Shown here piece by piece: positions 37,711 through 47,536 of a DNA stretch of 64,000 nt. The notes below the pieces were generated by a model. That model was not told the origin of the DNA. It did no database searches and saw only the letters and a list, made by a program, of their open reading frames with translations. Source of the DNA: Cellvibrionaceae bacterium (lineage in GTDB: Bacteria > Pseudomonadota > Gammaproteobacteria > Pseudomonadales > Cellvibrionaceae); NCBI GenBank assembly GCA_025800365.1, contig JAOXRT010000081.1:31834-95833 (forward strand), read 5' to 3'. Position 1 is the stretch's first letter, and the number at the start of each line of letters is the position of its first letter. Made by a program: the position numbers and the translations under genes.

Positions 37711-37767
37711 GCCGGTCGGCAGGCACATAGCAAAATCTTAAAAAATAAAGAACACAAAGGAAGCCCG

Positions 37768-38655
37768 ATGAGCTACCAGTCATCCTTAGCAGCAAATAGT
37801 TTTAACAACAAAACCGTATTGGTCACCGGTGGCGGTTCCGGTATCGGTCGTTGTATTGCCCACGAACTGGCCTCGCTGGGCGCCAAAGTACTTTTACTCG
37901 GCCGCAGCGTAGACAAACTGCAAACCGTAAAAGACGAAATTATTAGTGATGGCGGTCAAGCCGATTTTGGCAGCGTCGATATTCGAGACGAAACTGGAGT
38001 CGTAGAAGTAATTCAAGGCTTCGTAGAAAACCACGGCCCTATTCACGGCTTAGTGAACAACGCTGGCGGCCAATTCCCAGCAGAACTGAAAGACATCAGC
38101 GCCAATGGTTTTTTAGCGGTAGTACGCAACAACCTAGTCGGCGGCTTTATTGTCGCTCGCGAAGTTTTTAAACAGAGCATGCAAGAACACGGCGGCAGCG
38201 TAGTGAATATTACCGCCGATTATTTTGGCGGCATGCCGTTAATGGGCCACAGTGGCGCCGCAAGAGCTGGCATGGAAAACCTTAGCCAGACCCAAGCCAT
38301 CGAATGGGCCAATAGCGGCGTACGAGTTAATAGCGTCGCTCCAGGTTATATCGCCTCATCAGGCATGGACAGCTATGAAGACCCGGACATGATTGCCCGC
38401 ATCCCCAAATTCGGCCAGGCCGTACCTACAGGACGCATGGGCACCGAATCTGAAGTCAGCTCGGCAGTATGCTTCTTACTCAGCGATGGCGCGGCCTATA
38501 TCAATGGCGCCACCATTCCAGTAGATGGCGGCAGCTCATTGTGCCTAAGCTCACCACTTTACGATATAAAAGTGGCCGACAAAAACAACCAAGCATTCGA
38601 AGGGTTTCACCGTGGTGAGACTCCCCAGATATTGCAAAGTATAGAAAATAACTGA
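37768..38655 (+). CDS. SDR-family enoyl-CoA/acyl-CoA reductase (PECR-like) within the liu operon
   Basis: 295 residues, Rossmann motif TGGGSGIG at 20-27 and NNAG at 97-100. At the usual YxxxK position it reads HSGAARAG (161-168), so the canonical Tyr/Lys pair is absent there. The same string is typical of peroxisomal trans-2-enoyl-CoA reductase (PECR) and relatives of 2,4-dienoyl-CoA reductase. It is therefore likely an NADPH-dependent reductase of an enoyl-CoA, not an alcohol dehydrogenase. It is not a standard liu enzyme; its place between liuA and liuB suggests work on a branched unsaturated CoA ester (inference). The ATG is preceded by AAAGGAAG. Confidence 0.75.
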   Translation: MSYQSSLAANSFNNKTVLVTGGGSGIGRCIAHELASLGAKVLLLGRSVDKLQTVKDEIISDGGQADFGSVDIRDETGVVEVIQGFVENHGPIHGLVNNAGGQFPAELKDISANGFLAVVRNNLVGGFIVAREVFKQSMQEHGGSVVNITADYFGGMPLMGHSGAARAGMENLSQTQAIEWANSGVRVNSVAPGYIASSGMDSYEDPDMIARIPKFGQAVPTGRMGTESEVSSAVCFLLSDGAAYINGATIPVDGGSSLCLSSPLYDIKVADKNNQAFEGFHRGETPQILQSIENN

Positions 38656-38709
38656 AACGCAACAAAATAGAATTTGAAACAATAAACCAACAGGAAGCGA
38701 GACTTCGCT

Positions 38710-40317
38710 ATGGCTAAAATTCAATCCAAGCTAAACACCCGCGCGGCGGATTTCCAAGAAAACGCCGAGCATATGCAAACCCAAGTGGACGACTTGCGTG
38801 GCAAGCTCGACACCATCAAACAAGGTGGAGGCGAGCGCTCTCAGCAACGTCACGTCAGCCGTGGTAAATTACTACCCCGCGATCGCGTGAAAAACCTGTT
38901 GGACCCAGGCTCACCGTTTTTAGAGCTATCCCAGCTAGCCGGCTACGAAGTCTATGAAGATAATGTACCAGCGGCGGGCATTATTACCGGCATCGGCCGA
39001 GTCAGTGGTCAAGAGTGTATGATCATCGCCAATGACGCGACCGTAAAAGGTGGCAGTTACTATCCGCTGACCGTGAAAAAACATTTACGCGCGCAAACCA
39101 TTGCAGAGCAAAACCATCTACCTTGTATATCATTGGTAGATTCCGGCGGTGCTAACCTGCCTCGTCAAGATGATGTATTTCCAGATCGCGAACATTTTGG
39201 TCGCATCTTCTTTAACCAAGCCAATATGTCATCAAAGAACATTCCGCAAATTGCCGCGGTTATGGGTTCTTGTACAGCAGGTGGTGCTTATGTACCGGCC
39301 ATGGCCGATGAATCTATCATCGTGAAAGAACAAGGTACTATTTTCCTCGGTGGTCCACCGCTGGTTAAAGCGGCAACTGGCGAAATCGTAAGCGCTGAAG
39401 ATTTAGGTGGTGCGGATGTTCACTGTCGCACTTCGGGCGTGGCCGATCACTATGCACAAAATGATCATCATGCCTTACAACTCGCTCGCCAAGCGGTTGC
39501 CCGCTTAAATCGCAAAAAGCCCCTTGATATGGATATTCAAGACAGCGTTGAGCCGGCTTACGACAGCAAAGAAATTTATGGCGTTATCCCGAAAGATTCT
39601 CGCAAACCTTATGATGTCCGTGAAGTAATTGCGCGTATTGTTGACGGCTCTGAATTCGATGAATTTAAAGCGCTATATGGCACCACACTGGTGTGCGGCT
39701 TTGCGCGCATCTTTGGTTACCCAGTAGGCATCGTCGCTAACAACGGTATTCTATTTGGTGAGTCTGCACAAAAAGGTGCCCACTTTGTTGAGCTTTGTGC
39801 GCAGCGCAAAATCCCACTGGTATTTCTACAGAACATTACCGGCTTTATGGTTGGCCAGCAGTACGAAGCAGGAGGCATCGCCAAACACGGCGCCAAGATG
39901 GTTACTGCGGTAGCTTGTGCCCAGGTACCTAAGTTTACTGTACTTATTGGTGGCTCTTTTGGTGCCGGTAACTACGGCATGTGTGGCCGTGCTTATGACC
40001 CTCGCTTCTTATTTATGTGGCCAAATGCACGCATCTCAGTAATGGGTGGCGAACAAGCGGCTGGCGTTCTTTCGACCATTAAACGCGATCAGTTTGAAGC
40101 AAAGAACGAAAACTGGAGCGAAGAAGACGAAGCTAAATTTAAGCAGCCTATCATCGATGAGTATGACCGCCAGGGTCACCCTTATTATGCGTCTGCCCGC
40201 TTATGGGATGATGGCGTAATTGATCCTGCCGATACTCGCATGGTATTGGGCCTTAGTATTTCTGCAAGCTTGAATCGTGAAATCGACGATACCAAGTTCG
40301 GCATCTTCCGCATGTAA
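38710..40317 (+). CDS. liuB: Methylcrotonyl-CoA carboxylase, carboxyltransferase (beta) subunit LiuB
   Basis: Transfers CO2 from carboxybiotin on LiuD to 3-methylcrotonyl-CoA, giving 3-methylglutaconyl-CoA. 535 residues with the two crotonase-like halves of the acyl-CoA carboxylase beta family: [13 protein letters not shown] in the first, and [22 protein letters not shown] (given here only as a location near residue 375) with [16 protein letters not shown] in the second; the latter is typical of the methylcrotonyl enzyme. It is followed after 9 bases by liuC, so translation is probably coupled. Confidence 0.94.
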   Translation: MAKIQSKLNTRAADFQENAEHMQTQVDDLRGKLDTIKQGGGERSQQRHVSRGKLLPRDRVKNLLDPGSPFLELSQLAGYEVYEDNVPAAGIITGIGRVSGQECMIIANDATVKGGSYYPLTVKKHLRAQTIAEQNHLPCISLVDSGGANLPRQDDVFPDREHFGRIFFNQANMSSKNIPQIAAVMGSCTAGGAYVPAMADESIIVKEQGTIFLGGPPLVKAATGEIVSAEDLGGADVHCRTSGVADHYAQNDHHALQLARQAVARLNRKKPLDMDIQDSVEPAYDSKEIYGVIPKDSRKPYDVREVIARIVDGSEFDEFKALYGTTLVCGFARIFGYPVGIVANNGILFGESAQKGAHFVELCAQRKIPLVFLQNITGFMVGQQYEAGGIAKHGAKMVTAVACAQVPKFTVLIGGSFGAGNYGMCGRAYDPRFLFMWPNARISVMGGEQAAGVLSTIKRDQFEAKNENWSEEDEAKFKQPIIDEYDRQGHPYYASARLWDDGVIDPADTRMVLGLSISASLNREIDDTKFGIFRM

Positions 40318-40326
40318 GGGGTCATC

Positions 40327-41124
40327 ATGAGCGAATCAATTGAAAAGACCTTAAACATCAGTACCGATGCTCGTGGTGTTCGCACCATTAGCTTAGGACG
40401 CCCCGACATTCACAATGCCTTCGATGACAGCGTGATTGCCGAGCTTAGCGAAGCCTTCGCCGATGCAGACCAAGACGAAAAGGTGCGTATTGTTGTACTG
40501 GCCGCAGAAGGCAAGAGCTTCTCAGCCGGCGCCAACCTTGGCTGGATGAAACGCATGGCGACATACAGCTATGAGGAAAATCTAACCGATGCAAACGCGC
40601 TGGCTGAAATGCTGCGCCGCTTGAACTTTATGAGCAAGCCCACCATTGCCCGCGTACAAGGCGCAGCCTTTGGTGGTGCCGTTGGCCTAGTCGCTTGTTG
40701 CGATATGGCTGTGGCCAGCGAACGCGCTAGCTTCTGCTTAAGCGAAGTAAAAATCGGTTTAATCCCTGCCACCATTAGTCCTTATGTGATCGCCGCTATG
40801 GGGCAGCGCGCAGCGCGACGCTACTTCCTTACTGCCGAGCGCTTTAAGGCCCATGAGGCTCAAGCACTGGGCTTGGTTAGTGAGGTGGTTGAAGAAGCAC
40901 AATTGGATGAAGCCCTGGAAAATTTAATCGGCGCCCTACTTGGCAATAGCCCACAAGCTGTCGCCCAGGCTAAGAAGCTAGTCGCCGATGTTGCAGAACG
41001 TGAAATTAACAGCGCATTGATTGCTGATACCAGCGAGCGTATCGCCGCTATTCGTGTGTCAGAAGAAGGCCAAGAAGGTTTGACGGCCTTTTTGGAAAAA
41101 CGTCAAGCCAACTGGATTCAATAA
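40327..41124 (+). CDS. liuC: Methylglutaconyl-CoA hydratase LiuC
   Basis: Hydrates 3-methylglutaconyl-CoA to HMG-CoA. 265-residue crotonase-fold protein. The CoA-binding and oxyanion motifs are visible as SAGANLGWMKRMA (CoA pocket) and GAAFGGAVGLVACCDMA; the catalytic glutamate is expected in SEVKIGLIPATISPYV. Spacing of 9 bases to liuB and 14 to liuD shows one transcription unit. Confidence 0.92.
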   Translation: MSESIEKTLNISTDARGVRTISLGRPDIHNAFDDSVIAELSEAFADADQDEKVRIVVLAAEGKSFSAGANLGWMKRMATYSYEENLTDANALAEMLRRLNFMSKPTIARVQGAAFGGAVGLVACCDMAVASERASFCLSEVKIGLIPATISPYVIAAMGQRAARRYFLTAERFKAHEAQALGLVSEVVEEAQLDEALENLIGALLGNSPQAVAQAKKLVADVAEREINSALIADTSERIAAIRVSEEGQEGLTAFLEKRQANWIQ

Positions 41125-41138
41125 GCGGGAAGATTATT

Positions 41139-43151
41139 ATGTTTAACAAAATTTTAATTGCTAACCGCGGTGAGATTGCCTGCCGGGTAATAAAAACAGC
41201 TAAGAAAATGGGCGTACGCACCGTTGCGGTCTATTCCGATGCCGATGCTCATTCTCTTCATGTCGCCATGGCCGATGAAGCCATTCATATCGGTGCGGCC
41301 CCTTCTCGCGAGTCTTACTTGTTAGGTGATAAAGTTATCGAGGCAGCCATCAAAACTGGTGCTCAAGCTATTCACCCCGGCTATGGCTTCCTTTCTGAAA
41401 ATGCCGATTTCTGCCGTAAATGTGCGGATAATAATATCGTTTTTATCGGCCCACCGATTGGCGCCATCGAGGCTATGGGTTCTAAATCTGCCGCAAAGCA
41501 GATTATGGAAAAAGCCGGTGTACCTTTGGTGCCGGGTTATCATGGTGAAGATCAAAGCCGCGACATTATCAAAAAAGCCGCCGACGATATGGGCTACCCC
41601 GTACTATTGAAAGCCGCTGCTGGTGGCGGCGGTAAAGGCATGCGTCAAGTTTGGAGCGAAGCTGAATTTGATGAAGGCTTAGAGGCTGCGAAGCGCGAAT
41701 CCATGAACGCCTTTGGCGATGATCATATGCTGGTAGAAAAGTATCTAACCCAGCCTCGTCACGTTGAAATCCAAGTCTTCTGTGACACACATGGTCAAGG
41801 CGTTTACCTGTTCGAGCGTGACTGCTCTGTTCAGCGCCGCCATCAAAAAGTTATTGAAGAAGCGCCTGCCCCAGGCATGACTGAGGCGCTGCGCCAACAA
41901 ATGGGTGAAGCCGCATTAAAAGCCGCCCAGGCGATTAACTACGAAGGTGCAGGCACAGTTGAGTTTCTGCTCGATACCGATGGTTCTTTCTACTTTATGG
42001 AAATGAATACTCGCCTTCAGGTAGAGCACCCAGTAACGGAATATATTACCGGCCAAGATTTGGTTGAGTGGCAGCTGCGTGTTGCTTCAGGTGAGCACTT
42101 ACCGTTACAACAGGATGAGCTAAGTATTAGTGGCCACGCTTTTGAGGCGCGTGTTTATGCTGAAGATCCAGACAATGAATTCTTACCTGCAACCGGTGTT
42201 TTAGAGTTTTTACAGGCACCGGAAGAAAGTGAAAACGTTCGTGTCGATACAGGTGTTCGTCAAGGCGATGAAGTTAGTGTTTATTACGATCCCATGATCG
42301 CCAAGCTGATTGTTTGGGATGAAAACCGTGATAAGGCCCTGGCTCGCATGAGCAAGGCTTTAAAGGAATACCGTATCAGTGGCTTAACCACGAACTTGGA
42401 TTTTCTTTATAACTTAGCTAACGCACCTGCCTTTAAAGAAGCAGACTTAGATACTGGCTTTATCGAAAAGCATCATGGGGATATTTTCCATGATGATGAG
42501 AAGGCTTTAAGTGATGAGCTACCTCTGGCAGCTTTGTTTGTGCTGTTGCAGCAAGCTGAAGAAGCCGACGCTCGCGCCAACGCTTGCGGCGATCGTACTT
42601 CACCTTGGCACTGCAGTGGTAACTGGCGCTTGAACGAGCCCCATATTCAAACCGTTACTTTGCTACATCATGAGCAAGAATGCCCTGTGGATGTTGAGGT
42701 TCAACAGCGCAATGGTCAAACCACCTATTTGATTGATATGGGCGGAGAGACGATTAGTGCTCAAGGCAAGCTGGAAGGCAGCGAGTTGCGTGCAGATCTA
42801 AACGGCCACCGTTTAAGTGCTACAGTTGCAGCCCACGATGATGGCTTTAGTTTGTACACCAGCAAGGGTGCTGTAAGCTTTAAGATTGCCAAGCCAGATA
42901 TGGGCGAGGATCAGGATACCGGTGGTGAAGGCGGTTTAACGGCGCCTATGAACGGGACGATGGTGACGCATTTGGTGGCTGCTGGTGATACGGTGAAGAA
43001 GGATGATGCGCTATTGGTGATGGAGGCGATGAAGATGGAGCATACGATTCGTGCACCGGCTGATGGTGTGGTGAATAGTTTCTTCTTCCAGCCGGGTGAG
43101 TTAGTTGATGGTGGTGCATTACTTCTGGACTTTGCTGCCGAAGAAGAATAG
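41139..43151 (+). CDS. liuD: Methylcrotonyl-CoA carboxylase, biotin-containing (alpha) subunit LiuD
   Basis: Carboxylates its own biotin with bicarbonate and ATP. 670 residues. Biotin carboxylase domain at 1-450 (KILIANRGEIACRVIKTAKK, GGGGKGMRQV, EMNTRLQVEHPVTE), then the BT linker domain, then the biotin carrier domain with biotinylated Lys632 (MEAMKMEHT). It works with LiuB at 38710. Codon use in the final 200 bases shifts visibly (runs of GATGGTG, GGTGATACGGTG), without a frameshift. Confidence 0.95.
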   Translation: MFNKILIANRGEIACRVIKTAKKMGVRTVAVYSDADAHSLHVAMADEAIHIGAAPSRESYLLGDKVIEAAIKTGAQAIHPGYGFLSENADFCRKCADNNIVFIGPPIGAIEAMGSKSAAKQIMEKAGVPLVPGYHGEDQSRDIIKKAADDMGYPVLLKAAAGGGGKGMRQVWSEAEFDEGLEAAKRESMNAFGDDHMLVEKYLTQPRHVEIQVFCDTHGQGVYLFERDCSVQRRHQKVIEEAPAPGMTEALRQQMGEAALKAAQAINYEGAGTVEFLLDTDGSFYFMEMNTRLQVEHPVTEYITGQDLVEWQLRVASGEHLPLQQDELSISGHAFEARVYAEDPDNEFLPATGVLEFLQAPEESENVRVDTGVRQGDEVSVYYDPMIAKLIVWDENRDKALARMSKALKEYRISGLTTNLDFLYNLANAPAFKEADLDTGFIEKHHGDIFHDDEKALSDELPLAALFVLLQQAEEADARANACGDRTSPWHCSGNWRLNEPHIQTVTLLHHEQECPVDVEVQQRNGQTTYLIDMGGETISAQGKLEGSELRADLNGHRLSATVAAHDDGFSLYTSKGAVSFKIAKPDMGEDQDTGGEGGLTAPMNGTMVTHLVAAGDTVKKDDALLVMEAMKMEHTIRAPADGVVNSFFFQPGELVDGGALLLDFAAEEE

Positions 43152-43181
43152 CTATTAGCCAAATTCTTCCGTGATGTAGGA

Positions 43182-43283
43182 TTTATGTGACACTTTAGCT
43201 TTCAAAACCCTCACTGCAGGGATGCAGTGGGGGAGCTACAGGGATGTATTTACGCGATTTTGAAAGCTAAAGTGGCACATAAA
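43182..43283. repeat. 102-bp variable-arm hairpin element, copy B
   Basis: Same size as copy A. The arms at 43182-43207 and 43258-43283 pair at 25 of 26 positions; the outer arm (TTTATGTGACACTTTA) is unrelated to that of copy A. The 50-base core is identical to copy A at 42 positions by my count. It lies 31 bases after liuD. Confidence 0.75.
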
Positions 43284-43333
43284 GCCGATAGAAATATACC
43301 GTAGTTAGTTTTATCAAGTGCCTTCGAGCCGGA

Positions 43334-43498
43334 ATAGCTTAGGAGAGTGCTTTGAAAACGCGCCGTAAACCCATGGGTGAAAACCATCCATGGTTTTCAG
43401 TGGAACCAAGCCCAAATTTCCTCCAGGGGAATTGGTCATGGGGGCTCCCCAAAAACGTCCCTGTTTTTGAGGGTTTTCAAAGCACTCTCCTAAGCTAT
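43334..43498. repeat. 165-bp variable-arm hairpin element, copy C (longer, opposite orientation)
   Basis: Perfect 26-base arms at 43334-43359 and 43473-43498 (outer part ATAGCTTAGGAGAGTGC). Read on the minus strand the ends match copies A and B: GCTTTsAAAA at the tips and TCCCTG...TGAGGGTTTT next to one tip. The interior adds stems such as GAAAACCAT / ATGGTTTTC. Reading frames across it, on both strands, are by-products of the repeat. The rest of the 435-base gap before liuE is plain. Confidence 0.7.
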
Positions 43499-43586
43499 CC
43501 CTCAAAATGTACAAGTAATAAGTTAATGTGCAGCCAGCGAGGAACTAGCTAACGAATTTAATAGATAGAAAACAGGACATGTAACC

Positions 43587-44495
43587 ATGAACATGCCAAA
43601 AAAAGTGCGCATAGTAGAAGTTGGCCCAAGAGATGGCTTGCAGAACGAAGCCACGCCGATTAGCGCTGAAACCAAAATCGAATTAATTCATAAACTGGCC
43701 GATGCCGGTGTTTCTTATATTGAATCCGGCAGTTTTGTGAATCCCAAATGGGTTCCGCAGATGGCGGGTAGTGAAGCGGTTTTTGAAGGTATTCAAAAAC
43801 AAAGCGGTGTTGAATATGCCGCCCTTACTCCAAATATGAAAGGCTATGAGCGCGCGGTAGCGGTGGGGGCAGATGAAGTGGCTATTTTTGCGGCCGCCAG
43901 TGAAGCCTTTAGCCAAAAGAATACCAACTGCAGTATTGCCGAAAGTATGGATCGCTTTGCTCCCATTATGGAAGCAGCTAAAAAGGAGGGTTTGAAAGTA
44001 CGCGGCTATGTGAGCTGTGTGGTGGGCTGCCCTTATGAAGGCGATATCGATCCAGAAAAAGTAGCCTTGGTTGCTGAGAAGTTGATTGAAGCGGGCTGCT
44101 ACGAGGTTTCCCTTGGCGATACCATTGGTGTAGGAACCCCAGCTAGCGTTAAAACCATGCTGCAGGCTGTTTTGAAAAAAGTATCTGCCGAAAAGTTAGC
44201 TGTGCATTTACATGATACTTATGGTCAGGCGCTGGCAAATATTTATGCTGCTCTCGAGCTTGGTATTGCGGTAGTGGATAGCTCCGTGGCAGGCCTAGGT
44301 GGCTGTCCTTATGCCAAAGGCGCAAGTGGTAACGTGGCCAGTGAAGATGTGGTCTATATGCTAAACGGCTTAGGTATAGAAAGCGGGATAGACCTGGATA
44401 AGTTGATCCAAGCCGGAGATTTTATTTGTAGAGCCATTGATCGCGATAACGGCTCTAAAACTGCCAAGGCTTTATTAGCCAAGTGCGGCCAGTAA
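43587..44495 (+). CDS. liuE: Hydroxymethylglutaryl-CoA lyase LiuE
   Basis: Splits HMG-CoA into acetyl-CoA and acetoacetate, the end of the liu pathway. 302-residue TIM-barrel enzyme: [12 protein letters not shown] at 10-21 (metal and substrate), [14 protein letters not shown], the [10 protein letters not shown] metal site, and the flexible loop [14 protein letters not shown] with the catalytic cysteine. It is separated from liuD by 435 bases of repeats but is on the same strand and followed by a clear terminator, so it may be either the operon end or a unit with its own promoter. Confidence 0.95.
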   Translation: MNMPKKVRIVEVGPRDGLQNEATPISAETKIELIHKLADAGVSYIESGSFVNPKWVPQMAGSEAVFEGIQKQSGVEYAALTPNMKGYERAVAVGADEVAIFAAASEAFSQKNTNCSIAESMDRFAPIMEAAKKEGLKVRGYVSCVVGCPYEGDIDPEKVALVAEKLIEAGCYEVSLGDTIGVGTPASVKTMLQAVLKKVSAEKLAVHLHDTYGQALANIYAALELGIAVVDSSVAGLGGCPYAKGASGNVASEDVVYMLNGLGIESGIDLDKLIQAGDFICRAIDRDNGSKTAKALLAKCGQ

Positions 44496-44531
44496 GCACT
44501 GATTTAGCAACTTCCCACCTTTGCTAAGCCC

Positions 44532-44567
44532 TGTGAGATGTTGATTTTAACATCTCACACACTTTTT
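44532..44567 (+). terminator. Terminator at the end of the liu operon
   Basis: Perfect 11-bp stem TGTGAGATGTT / AACATCTCACA with loop GATTTT, then CAC and TTTTT. Confidence 0.8.
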
Positions 44568-44636
44568 CACTTTCTTTAAGCTAAACTTCATCTTCTGTTG
44601 TCATACTCCCTGTATGTATCCAAGCTAGAAGTCGTC

Positions 44637-46856
44637 ATGAAGTTAATTGCTAAAATTGCCGCCCTATTCTTTTCAGCCTTAATACTTATAAGCGCTGGAG
44701 CCTTGCTGTCTCTAGAAAGCTGGCTACCTAGCGCTGTCCGCAAGTTCAGCCCAGATTACCTAGCTGGGGCACAGCTGCAGATTCGGGAAGTCAAGATTGC
44801 TTGGCGTAGTGCGGATATCGATCTTAACGGAGTTGAGTTGCTCAAAGGTGGAAAGGCGCAGGCTAGCGTTGCAAGTCTGTCGCTAGACGTAGAGAGCGAG
44901 GGCTTGATCACTAACCTTATGGACCAGCAACTGTTGATCAATGGCATTAAAATTCGTGGAGCTGATTTTGCACTTGAGGAAAAACAAGGTAGCTGGGGAC
45001 TGAAAGGCCTAGATTTAGAGCCTGGATCTGCTTCAGAGTCCACCCCGCCCGCTGAAAAAACAAGCAAGCCCTGGCGAGCTGTATTTAACAACATTGAGCT
45101 TACCAGGATCAGCGCCGAGGTGCATGGAGAAAGTATTAACAGTAATGTGGAGCTAAAAGAATTTAAGCTCGATCACTTCAATACACTTTCAAAGACCATC
45201 TCCAGTCAGCTCGCACTGAGCGTTGCTTTGAACAACACCAATGTGGTGGTAAATCAGCAAAGCTTGTCACTTGCTGGCCAGCCCAGCTTCGACATAAACT
45301 TGACGGCAGGTGGCCTGCTCTTGCAGCCGAACTTATCGGGCAGTTTCAAGGCGAATGATATCGATCTTATTGTCGGCCAAGGCGACGATCAATTAGCCTT
45401 GCTAGCTATTAAAGAAATTGATGCCCCGGAATTTCACAGCGCTTTCTTAAATAAAGCCAACAGTCAGTTGAAAAGCCTAGCTATCGATGACATTCGTTTA
45501 TTGAGTGGCAATGCCGAGGAACAAAGAATTGAAAGCTTCAAGCTTGCGAATCTAGAACATCACATAAATGGTACAGATTTGGACGCTGAACCTGAGATCA
45601 TTGCGCAAGGAGCGCACATCACAGGCCTAAACAGTCAGTTAACATTATTACAAGGATATCGACTTGCTGTATTAACTGAAATTGAGAAGGCACTCGCTCC
45701 TTTTATCGCTACTGATAAACAAGCGCAATCAAATACTGACAATGAAACTGAAGAAAATACCGGCACCCCAAATAGCTTACGGATTACATTAGAAGATCTT
45801 CAGCTTGGAAATAGTCTCTTTAGTATTAGCGATAATAACTATACCCCAGCCGTCAAACTACCTTTAGAAATCAAGCAGCTTGCCATTGATCAATTCGATA
45901 GTAAAAACAAGGAAGGTTTAAGTCGCTGGGTTTTAGATGCCGTGTTAGATACACAGGGCTCGATTAAAAGCGAGGGAGTGCTCAAACCTCTAGCGAGCGA
46001 CCTAGCCATGCAGGCTAAATTAAATCTTGAACATATAAACCTAGTCAGCATATCGCCGTACTTCGAAAAACAAACAGGTTACTTTATTCACACTGGCCAG
46101 TTATCTCTAGACAGCCAAAGTCAGTTAGATGGCAAGCAGCTAGAGAGTAAAAATCAAATCAATCTACGAAGCATTGAGCTAGAGCGAGTAGCCGCGAATA
46201 AAGCCGATCAGGTGGATCAAAATATTAGTATGCCCTTGGATTCTGCACTTGGATTATTGCGAGATGATAACGGTGATATAAAGCTAGATTTACCTGTTGA
46301 TGGTGACATTAGCAGCCCTGAGTTTGGCAGCGGCGATATTCTAAAGCAGGTGAGTAGCCGTGCGCTAAAGGAAGCCAGTGTAGCTTACCTTAAATACGCA
46401 TTTCAGCCTTATGGGACTTTAATTACCGTGGGCAGTTGGTTGAATGAACAAGCCCAAAAAATTCGTCTGGATTCATTAGCGTTTGATCATGGCCAGGATG
46501 AATTAAGCCAAGAGCAAAAGGACTATTTGCAAAAGCTTGGACAGTTACTGCAAAAGAAGGACAAACTACGGGTTCGTGCCTGCCCAATAATTAGCAAGCA
46601 AGAAGAAGCCTGGATCGCTCAACAAAACTCCCTATTACAAGAGTCAAAAGCTCTTCAGCAACAAGAGCAAAGCCAGAACGCGAGCAAAGAACCCGCACCT
46701 GAAATTAAAAGCGCTCAGCAACTAGCCAATGCTCGCTTAGAAGCTTTGAAGTCCTATATGGCCCAGCAGTTTGCTATCGGTCCTGAGCGCCTAATCAGCT
46801 GCAAAGTGCAAAACGATGACAAAAGCAGCCAAAGCTATATTCATTTAGAGATCTAA
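44637..46856 (+). CDS. AsmA-like / DUF748 domain envelope protein, 739 aa
   Basis: A large periplasmic protein anchored by an N-terminal membrane helix (MKLIAKIAALFFSALILIS). The body is the repetitive beta-rich type of AsmA/DUF748 proteins, with strings such as VELLKGGKAQASVASLSLDV, GSIKSEGVLKPL and the signature DNGDIKLDLPVDGDISSPEF near residues 540-560, which is diagnostic of DUF748. The C-terminal 170 residues contain an OmpA-like stretch (IRLDSLAFDHGQDELSQEQ) and a Gln-rich helix. Relatives are thought to act in lipid transport or outer-membrane assembly; that is not shown for this protein. I start at the ATG at 44637, where the membrane helix begins. Confidence 0.8.
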   Translation: MKLIAKIAALFFSALILISAGALLSLESWLPSAVRKFSPDYLAGAQLQIREVKIAWRSADIDLNGVELLKGGKAQASVASLSLDVESEGLITNLMDQQLLINGIKIRGADFALEEKQGSWGLKGLDLEPGSASESTPPAEKTSKPWRAVFNNIELTRISAEVHGESINSNVELKEFKLDHFNTLSKTISSQLALSVALNNTNVVVNQQSLSLAGQPSFDINLTAGGLLLQPNLSGSFKANDIDLIVGQGDDQLALLAIKEIDAPEFHSAFLNKANSQLKSLAIDDIRLLSGNAEEQRIESFKLANLEHHINGTDLDAEPEIIAQGAHITGLNSQLTLLQGYRLAVLTEIEKALAPFIATDKQAQSNTDNETEENTGTPNSLRITLEDLQLGNSLFSISDNNYTPAVKLPLEIKQLAIDQFDSKNKEGLSRWVLDAVLDTQGSIKSEGVLKPLASDLAMQAKLNLEHINLVSISPYFEKQTGYFIHTGQLSLDSQSQLDGKQLESKNQINLRSIELERVAANKADQVDQNISMPLDSALGLLRDDNGDIKLDLPVDGDISSPEFGSGDILKQVSSRALKEASVAYLKYAFQPYGTLITVGSWLNEQAQKIRLDSLAFDHGQDELSQEQKDYLQKLGQLLQKKDKLRVRACPIISKQEEAWIAQQNSLLQESKALQQQEQSQNASKEPAPEIKSAQQLANARLEALKSYMAQQFAIGPERLISCKVQNDDKSSQSYIHLEI

Positions 46857-46962
46857 CTCTATTTAAGACTGCAATGGATCAACCATGATCTGATCGATAT
46901 CAATTCTCATTCACCTAGCCTGCTTTACTCTATCAGTCATTCATCTGATTAGAGTAAAGCCC

Positions 46963-47409
46963 ATGAGCTACAGCAGCTTGATCATTATTCATATTCTTGC
47001 CGCTACTATTTGGACAGGGGGCCATATTGTCCTGAGCTTGGCCGTGTTACCAAAAGTGTTAAAGGAAAGGTCTCCAGAACGACTGCTAGACTTCGAGTCA
47101 GCCTATGAAAAAATAGGCATGCCTGCACTCGTCGCACAAATTATTACTGGCTTACTACTAGCGCATCATTGGCTGCCAGAGCCCAGCCAGTGGTTAAACT
47201 CCGCCAACCCAATAGCACAGGGCATTCAGTATAAACTCCTGCTCCTGGGGCTGACCTTTTGCTTGGCGTTAGATGCCCGCTTTCGCGTAATTCCCAGACT
47301 ATCACGAGCCAATCTATGGGATATGGCCTGGCATATCATCGCCGTAACATGTCTATCGATTGCCTTTGTGATTGTCGGAGCCGGTTTCAAGCTAGGCTTC
47401 TGGACATAA
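46963..47409 (+). CDS. CopD-like four-helix integral membrane protein
   Basis: 148 residues with four predicted membrane helices (about 5-27, 50-72, 85-105, 122-142). The first helix carries HILAATIWTGGHI and the second is followed by HHW, the His pattern of the CopD/YncB-type heme or copper membrane domain. The function is uncertain. It stands alone on the plus strand, with 106 bases to the DUF748 gene and 126 bases to the next regulator. Function-neutral naming is advisable. Confidence 0.6.
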   Translation: MSYSSLIIIHILAATIWTGGHIVLSLAVLPKVLKERSPERLLDFESAYEKIGMPALVAQIITGLLLAHHWLPEPSQWLNSANPIAQGIQYKLLLLGLTFCLALDARFRVIPRLSRANLWDMAWHIIAVTCLSIAFVIVGAGFKLGFWT

Positions 47410-47487
47410 AACCGATTCAGCGTCAGAACCTAGGGTTCTTACCCTATTATTTTAACTGCACACAAAACAAGCACTTGACCCAAAAGT

Positions 47488-47536
47488 GTGAATCATGATT
47501 CACTTTATGCCACTTATTACAACAAGTGGCATAAAG
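47488..47536. promoter_or_regulatory. Nested palindromes before the TetR gene (probable autoregulatory operator)
   Basis: A perfect 16-base palindrome GTGAATCATGATTCAC (47488-47503) is followed at once by a 13-base perfect inverted repeat, CTTTATGCCACTT (47503-47515) and its complement (47524-47536). AAGTGGCAT occurs again at 47534-47542. A TTGACC at 47475 could be a -35 box. The array ends on the first base of the proposed GTG start. Confidence 0.65.

Noticed and set aside
37508..37795. Short frames over the repeats between liuA and the PECR-like gene
   Set aside because: They are explained by the inverted repeats and show no start signals.
43000..43100. Shift in codon style at the end of liuD as a sign of recombination
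   Set aside because: The frame and the biotin-carrier motif are intact and the stretch is short; it fits local sequence drift.
37609..43283. Hairpin elements A and B as integron attC sites or a CRISPR-like array
   Set aside because: They lack the R/L box consensus (GTTRRRY), are kilobases apart and are not followed by cassette-type genes. There is no integron integrase.
43314..43552. Two 66-codon frames on opposite strands between liuD and liuE
   Set aside because: They cross the palindromic copy C, so each strand gives a similar spurious peptide.
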